Shown one piece after another: positions 61,239-64,000 of a stretch of DNA of 64,000 bases (position 1 is the stretch's first letter; the number at the start of each line of letters is the position of its first letter). Source of the DNA: Anniella stebbinsi (taxonomy: Eukaryota > Chordata > Lepidosauria > Squamata > Anniellidae). The stretch is taken from assembly GCA_029215795.1 (NCBI GenBank), contig JARDYH010000017.1, positions 124,001-188,000 on the forward strand. Direction: 5' to 3'. The notes beneath the pieces were generated by a model, which had not been told where the DNA came from, made no database searches, and worked only from the letters and a program-made list of their open reading frames with translations. The translations under genes were made by a program, and so were the position numbers.

Positions 61239-62361
61239 TTCCCCTTTTTCCCCTAGACTTCCCCTTCCCTCTATACTTCCTCTTCTTCCCCTAGACTTCC
61301 CCTTCTTCCCCTAGACTTCCCCTTCGTCCCCTAGACTTCCCATAGACTTCCCCTTTCCTCTATACTAACCCTTCTTCCCCTAGACTTCCACTAGACTTCC
61401 CCTTCCCTCTATACTTCCCCTTCTTCCCCTAGACTTCCCCTAGACTTCCCCTTCCCTCTATACTTCCCCTTCTTCCCCTAGACTTCCCCTAGACTTCCCC
61501 TTCCCTCTATACTTCCCCTTCTTCCCCTGGACTTCCCCTTTCCTCTATACTTCCCCTTCTCCCCTAGACTTCCCCTAGACTTCCCCTTCCCTCTATACTT
61601 CCCCTTCTTCCCCTAGACTTTCCGTAGACTTCCCCTTCCCTCTATACCTTCCCTTCTTCCCCTTCTTCCCCTAGACTTCCCCTTCTTCCCTTAGACTTCC
61701 CCTTTTTCCCCTAGACTTTCTCTTCCCTCTATACTTCCCTTTCTTCCCCTAGACTTCCCCTTCTTCCCCTAGACTTCCCCTTCTTCCCCTAGACTTCCCC
61801 TTCCCTCTATACTTCTCCTTCTTCCCCTAGACTTCCCCTTCTTCCCTTAGACTTCCCCTTCTTCCCCTAGACTTCCACTTCTTCCCCTAGACTTCCCGTA
61901 GACTTCCCCTTGCCTCTATACTTCCCCTTCTTCCCCTAGACTTTCTCTTCCCTCTATACTTCCCCTTCTTCCCCTAGACTTCCCCTTCTTCCCCTAGACT
62001 TCCCCTTCCCTCTATACTTCCCCTTCTTCCCCTAGACTTCCCCTAGACTTCCCTTCCCTCTATACTTCCCCTTCTTCCCCTAGACTTCCCCTAGACTTCC
62101 CCTTCCCTCTCTACTTCCCCTTCTTCCCCTAGACTTCCCCTTCTTCCCCTAGACTTCCCCTTCTTCCCCTAGACTTCCCCTTCTTCCCCTAGACTTCCCC
62201 TTCTTCCCCTAGACTTCCCCTTCCCTCTATACTTCCCCTTCTTCCCCTAGACTTCCCCTAGACTTCCCTTTCCCTCTATACTTCCCCTTCTTCCCCTAGA
62301 CTTCCCCTTCCCTCTATACTTCCCCTTCTTCCCTAGACTTCCCCTTCCCTCTATACTTCCC

Positions 62362-64000
62362 CTTCTTCCCCTAGACTTCCCCTTCCCTCTATACTTCCCC
62401 TTCTTCCCCTAGACTTCCCCTTCTTCCCCTAGACTTCCCCTTCTTCCCCTAGACTTCCCCTTCTTCCCCTAGACTTCCCCTTCCCTCTATACTTCCCCTT
62501 CTTCCCCTAGACTTCCCCTAGACTTCCCTTCCCTCTATACTTCCCCTTCTTCCCCTAGACTTCCCCTTCCCTCTATACTTCCCCTTCTTCCCCTAGACTT
62601 CCCCTTCCCTCTATACATCCCCTTCTTCCCCTAGACTTCCCCTTCTTCCCCTAGACTTCCTCTTCTTCCCCTAGACTTCCCCTTCCCTCTATACTTCTCC
62701 TTCTTCCCCTAGACTTCCCCTTCTTCCCTTAGACTTCCCCTTCTTCCCCTAGACTTCCACTTCTTCCCCTAGACTTCCCGTAGACTTCCCCTTGCCTCTA
62801 TACTTCCCCTTCTTCCCCTAGACTTTCTCTTCCCTCTATACTTCCCCTTCTTCCCCTAGACTTCCCCTTCTTCCCCTAGACTTCCCCTTCCCTCTATACT
62901 TCCCCTTCTTCCCCTAGACTTCCCCTAGACTTCCCTTCCCTCTATACTTCCCCTTCTTCCCCTAGACTTCCCCTAGACTTCCCCTTCCCTCTCTACTTCC
63001 CCTTCTTCCCCTAGACTTCCCCTTCTTCCCCTAGACTTCCCCTTCTTCCCCTAGACTTCCCCTTCTTCCCCTAGACTTCCCCTTCTTCCCCTAGACTTCC
63101 CCTTCCCTCTATACTTCCCCTTCTTCCCCTAGACTTCCCCTAGACTTCCCTTTCCCTCTATACTTCCCCTTCTTCCCCTAGACTTCCCCTAGACATCCCC
63201 TTCCCTCTATACTTCCCCTTCTTCCCTAGACTTCCCCTTCCCTCTATACTTCCCCTTCTCCCCTAGACTTCCCCTAGACTTCCCCTTCCCTCTATACTTC
63301 CCCTTCGTCCCCTAGACTTCCCCTTCTTCCCCTAGACTTCCCCTTCTTCCCCTAGACTTCCCCTTCTTCCCCTAGACTTCCCCTTCCCTCTATACTTCCC
63401 CTTCTTCCCCTAGATTTCCCCTAGACTTCCCTTTCCCTCTATACTTCCCCTTCTTCCCCTAGACTTCCCCTAGACTTCCCCTTCTTCCCCTAGACTTCCC
63501 CTTCCCTCTATACTTCCCCTTCTTCCCCTAGACTTCCCCTAGACTTCCCTTCCCTCTATACTTCCCCTTCTTCCCCTAGACTTCCCCTAGACTTCCCCTT
63601 CCCTCTCTACTTCCCCTTCTTCCCCTAGACTTCCCCTTCTTCCCCTAGACTTCCCCTTCTTCCCCTAGACTTCCCCTTCTTCCCCTAGACTTCCCCTTCT
63701 TCCCCTAGACTTCCCCTTCCCTCTATACTTCCCCTTCTTCCCCTAGACTTCCCCTAGACTTCCCTTTCCCTCTATACTTCCCCTTCTTCCCCTAGACTTC
63801 CCCTAGACTTCCCCTTCCCTCTATACTTCCCCTTCTTCCCTAGACTTCCCCTTCCCTCTATACTTCCCCTTCTCCCCTAGAGTTCCCCTAGACTTCCCCT
63901 TCCCTCTATACTTCCCCTTCGTCCCCTAGACTTCCCCTTCCCTCTATACTTCCCCTTCTTCCCCTAGACTTCCCCTAGACTTCCCCTTCTTCCCCTAGAC
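62362..64000 (+). repeat. 2762-bp offset pair, right copy (runs off the window)
   Basis: Right member: tacatcccc 62613, gacatcccc 63192, the G of ttcgtcccc 63307, gagttcccctag 63880. It differs by tagatttcccc near 63414 where the left copy has tagacttcccc. The array continues past the window. Confidence 0.78.

Larger units (their letters stand above)
1..64000 (+). repeat. Polypyrimidine satellite array filling the window
   Basis: The whole window is a tandem array of short pyrimidine-rich units of 20, 18 and 11 bp (minor 17-bp and other variants), broken only by a 44-bp insert at 11041-11084. The + strand is about half C and a third T, with roughly one G per 20-mer. Dividing the window by a mean unit of 17-18 bp gives an estimate of about 3,500 units. 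Point variants recur in fixed order, giving higher-order repeats of about 1.2 to 6.6 kb. Both window edges lie inside the array. No open reading frame is convincing: CTAG in the 20- and 11-mers places TAG on both strands, ATG is nearly absent on +, and unit lengths that are not multiples of three rotate the frame. I do not recognise the satellite as a named family. Confidence 0.98.
57304..64000 (+). repeat. S segment 6 (super-HOR, cut by window end)
   Basis: cttccgctt G at 57740 (+436) and actaaccc at 58824 (+1520). It retains the 476-bp block missing from segment 5 but lacks one 20-mer near 59200. It also lacks about 1.4 kb after 60.6 kb relative to segment 5, so the second actaaccc comes at 61364. 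Its later part is itself repeated at offset 2762. Confidence 0.82.

Noticed and set aside
1..64000. Protein-coding genes or low-complexity repeat proteins
   Set aside because: TAG occurs in nearly every A and B unit on both strands because of CTAG, the frame rotates with 20- and 11-bp units, and ATG is almost absent on +. Any short open stretch is a by-product of C-unit runs.
1..64000. CRISPR array
   Set aside because: Units are contiguous with no unique spacers; the repeats are pyrimidine-rich and non-palindromic, and no cas genes are present.
1..64000. Immunoglobulin switch region
   Set aside because: It shares G-rich tandem repeats on one strand, but AGCT occurs only within the eight AAGCTT sites and the classic GAGCT/GGGGT pentamers are lacking; no flanking constant-region exon is visible.
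1..64000. Centromeric satellite with CENP-B boxes
   Set aside because: No sequence resembling the CENP-B box core (TTCG...CGGG) was seen, and CpG is too rare. A centromeric location is neither supported nor excluded.
1..64000. TATA-box promoters (ctctatac)
   Set aside because: ctctatac is the 3' end of every C unit, present hundreds of times without other promoter elements; TATAC alone is not evidence of initiation.

Overview
The window is a single uninterrupted satellite array. I found no protein-coding gene, RNA gene, CRISPR array or conventional promoter. Both edges lie inside the array, so its true length is unknown. The + strand is a polypyrimidine strand: the commonest unit is 10 C, 7 T, 2 A and 1 G per 20 bases. 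The - strand is correspondingly G/A-rich. An array of this size with layered higher-order repeats points to a eukaryotic chromosome. The only foreign DNA is a 44-bp fragment at 11041-11084. Read on the - strand it looks like the 3' end of a LINE/SINE with an (AATA)n tail. From memory this tail type, following a GGGGCGGTATACAAAT-like stretch, is common in squamate reptiles and related amniotes. A vertebrate, perhaps a lizard or snake, is my best guess and is held weakly.

Three short units build everything: A (20 bp, acttccccttcttcccctag), B (11 bp, acttcccctag) and C (18 bp, acttccccttccctctat). They decompose into modules of 9 (cttcccctt), 11 (cttcccctaga) and 9 (ccctctata) bp: A = 9+11, B = 11 alone, C = 9+9. 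Point variants of these units recur in fixed order and spacing and so define higher-order repeats (HORs).

Layout. 1-5250: two copies of a 2.93-kb HOR. 5251-8459: mosaic that contains one HindIII-marked segment. 8460-13110: two more copies of the first HOR, offset 2262 bp from each other, with the retroposon fragment between them. 12943-16970: a 2014-bp tandem duplication, identical wherever I compared it. 14.4-28.3 kb: a domain with seven of the eight AAGCTT sites, in two subfamilies (H1, H2). 28.9-36.4 kb: mosaic with an internal 789-bp segment repeated at 3046-bp offset. 36445-64000: six successive segments that begin with the same marker, with lengths 1977, 1186, 4974, 6599 and 6123 bp and one running off the window. 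They share internal marker spacing (436 bp in all six, 1520 bp in the last four). The longest three form a super-HOR of about 6.1-6.6 kb.

Properties of the array as a whole. C4 tracts every 9-11 bp give near-continuous G-quadruplex potential on the - strand and i-motif or triplex potential overall. Each A unit resembles a 3' splice acceptor on the + strand (polypyrimidine tract, then TAG). The palindrome CTAG in A and B puts TAG stops on both strands. CpG is rare. Copy lengths differ by whole blocks, as expected of unequal exchange or replication slippage. Positions were read by eye; boundaries given as approximate carry an uncertainty of about one unit (20 bp) or more.
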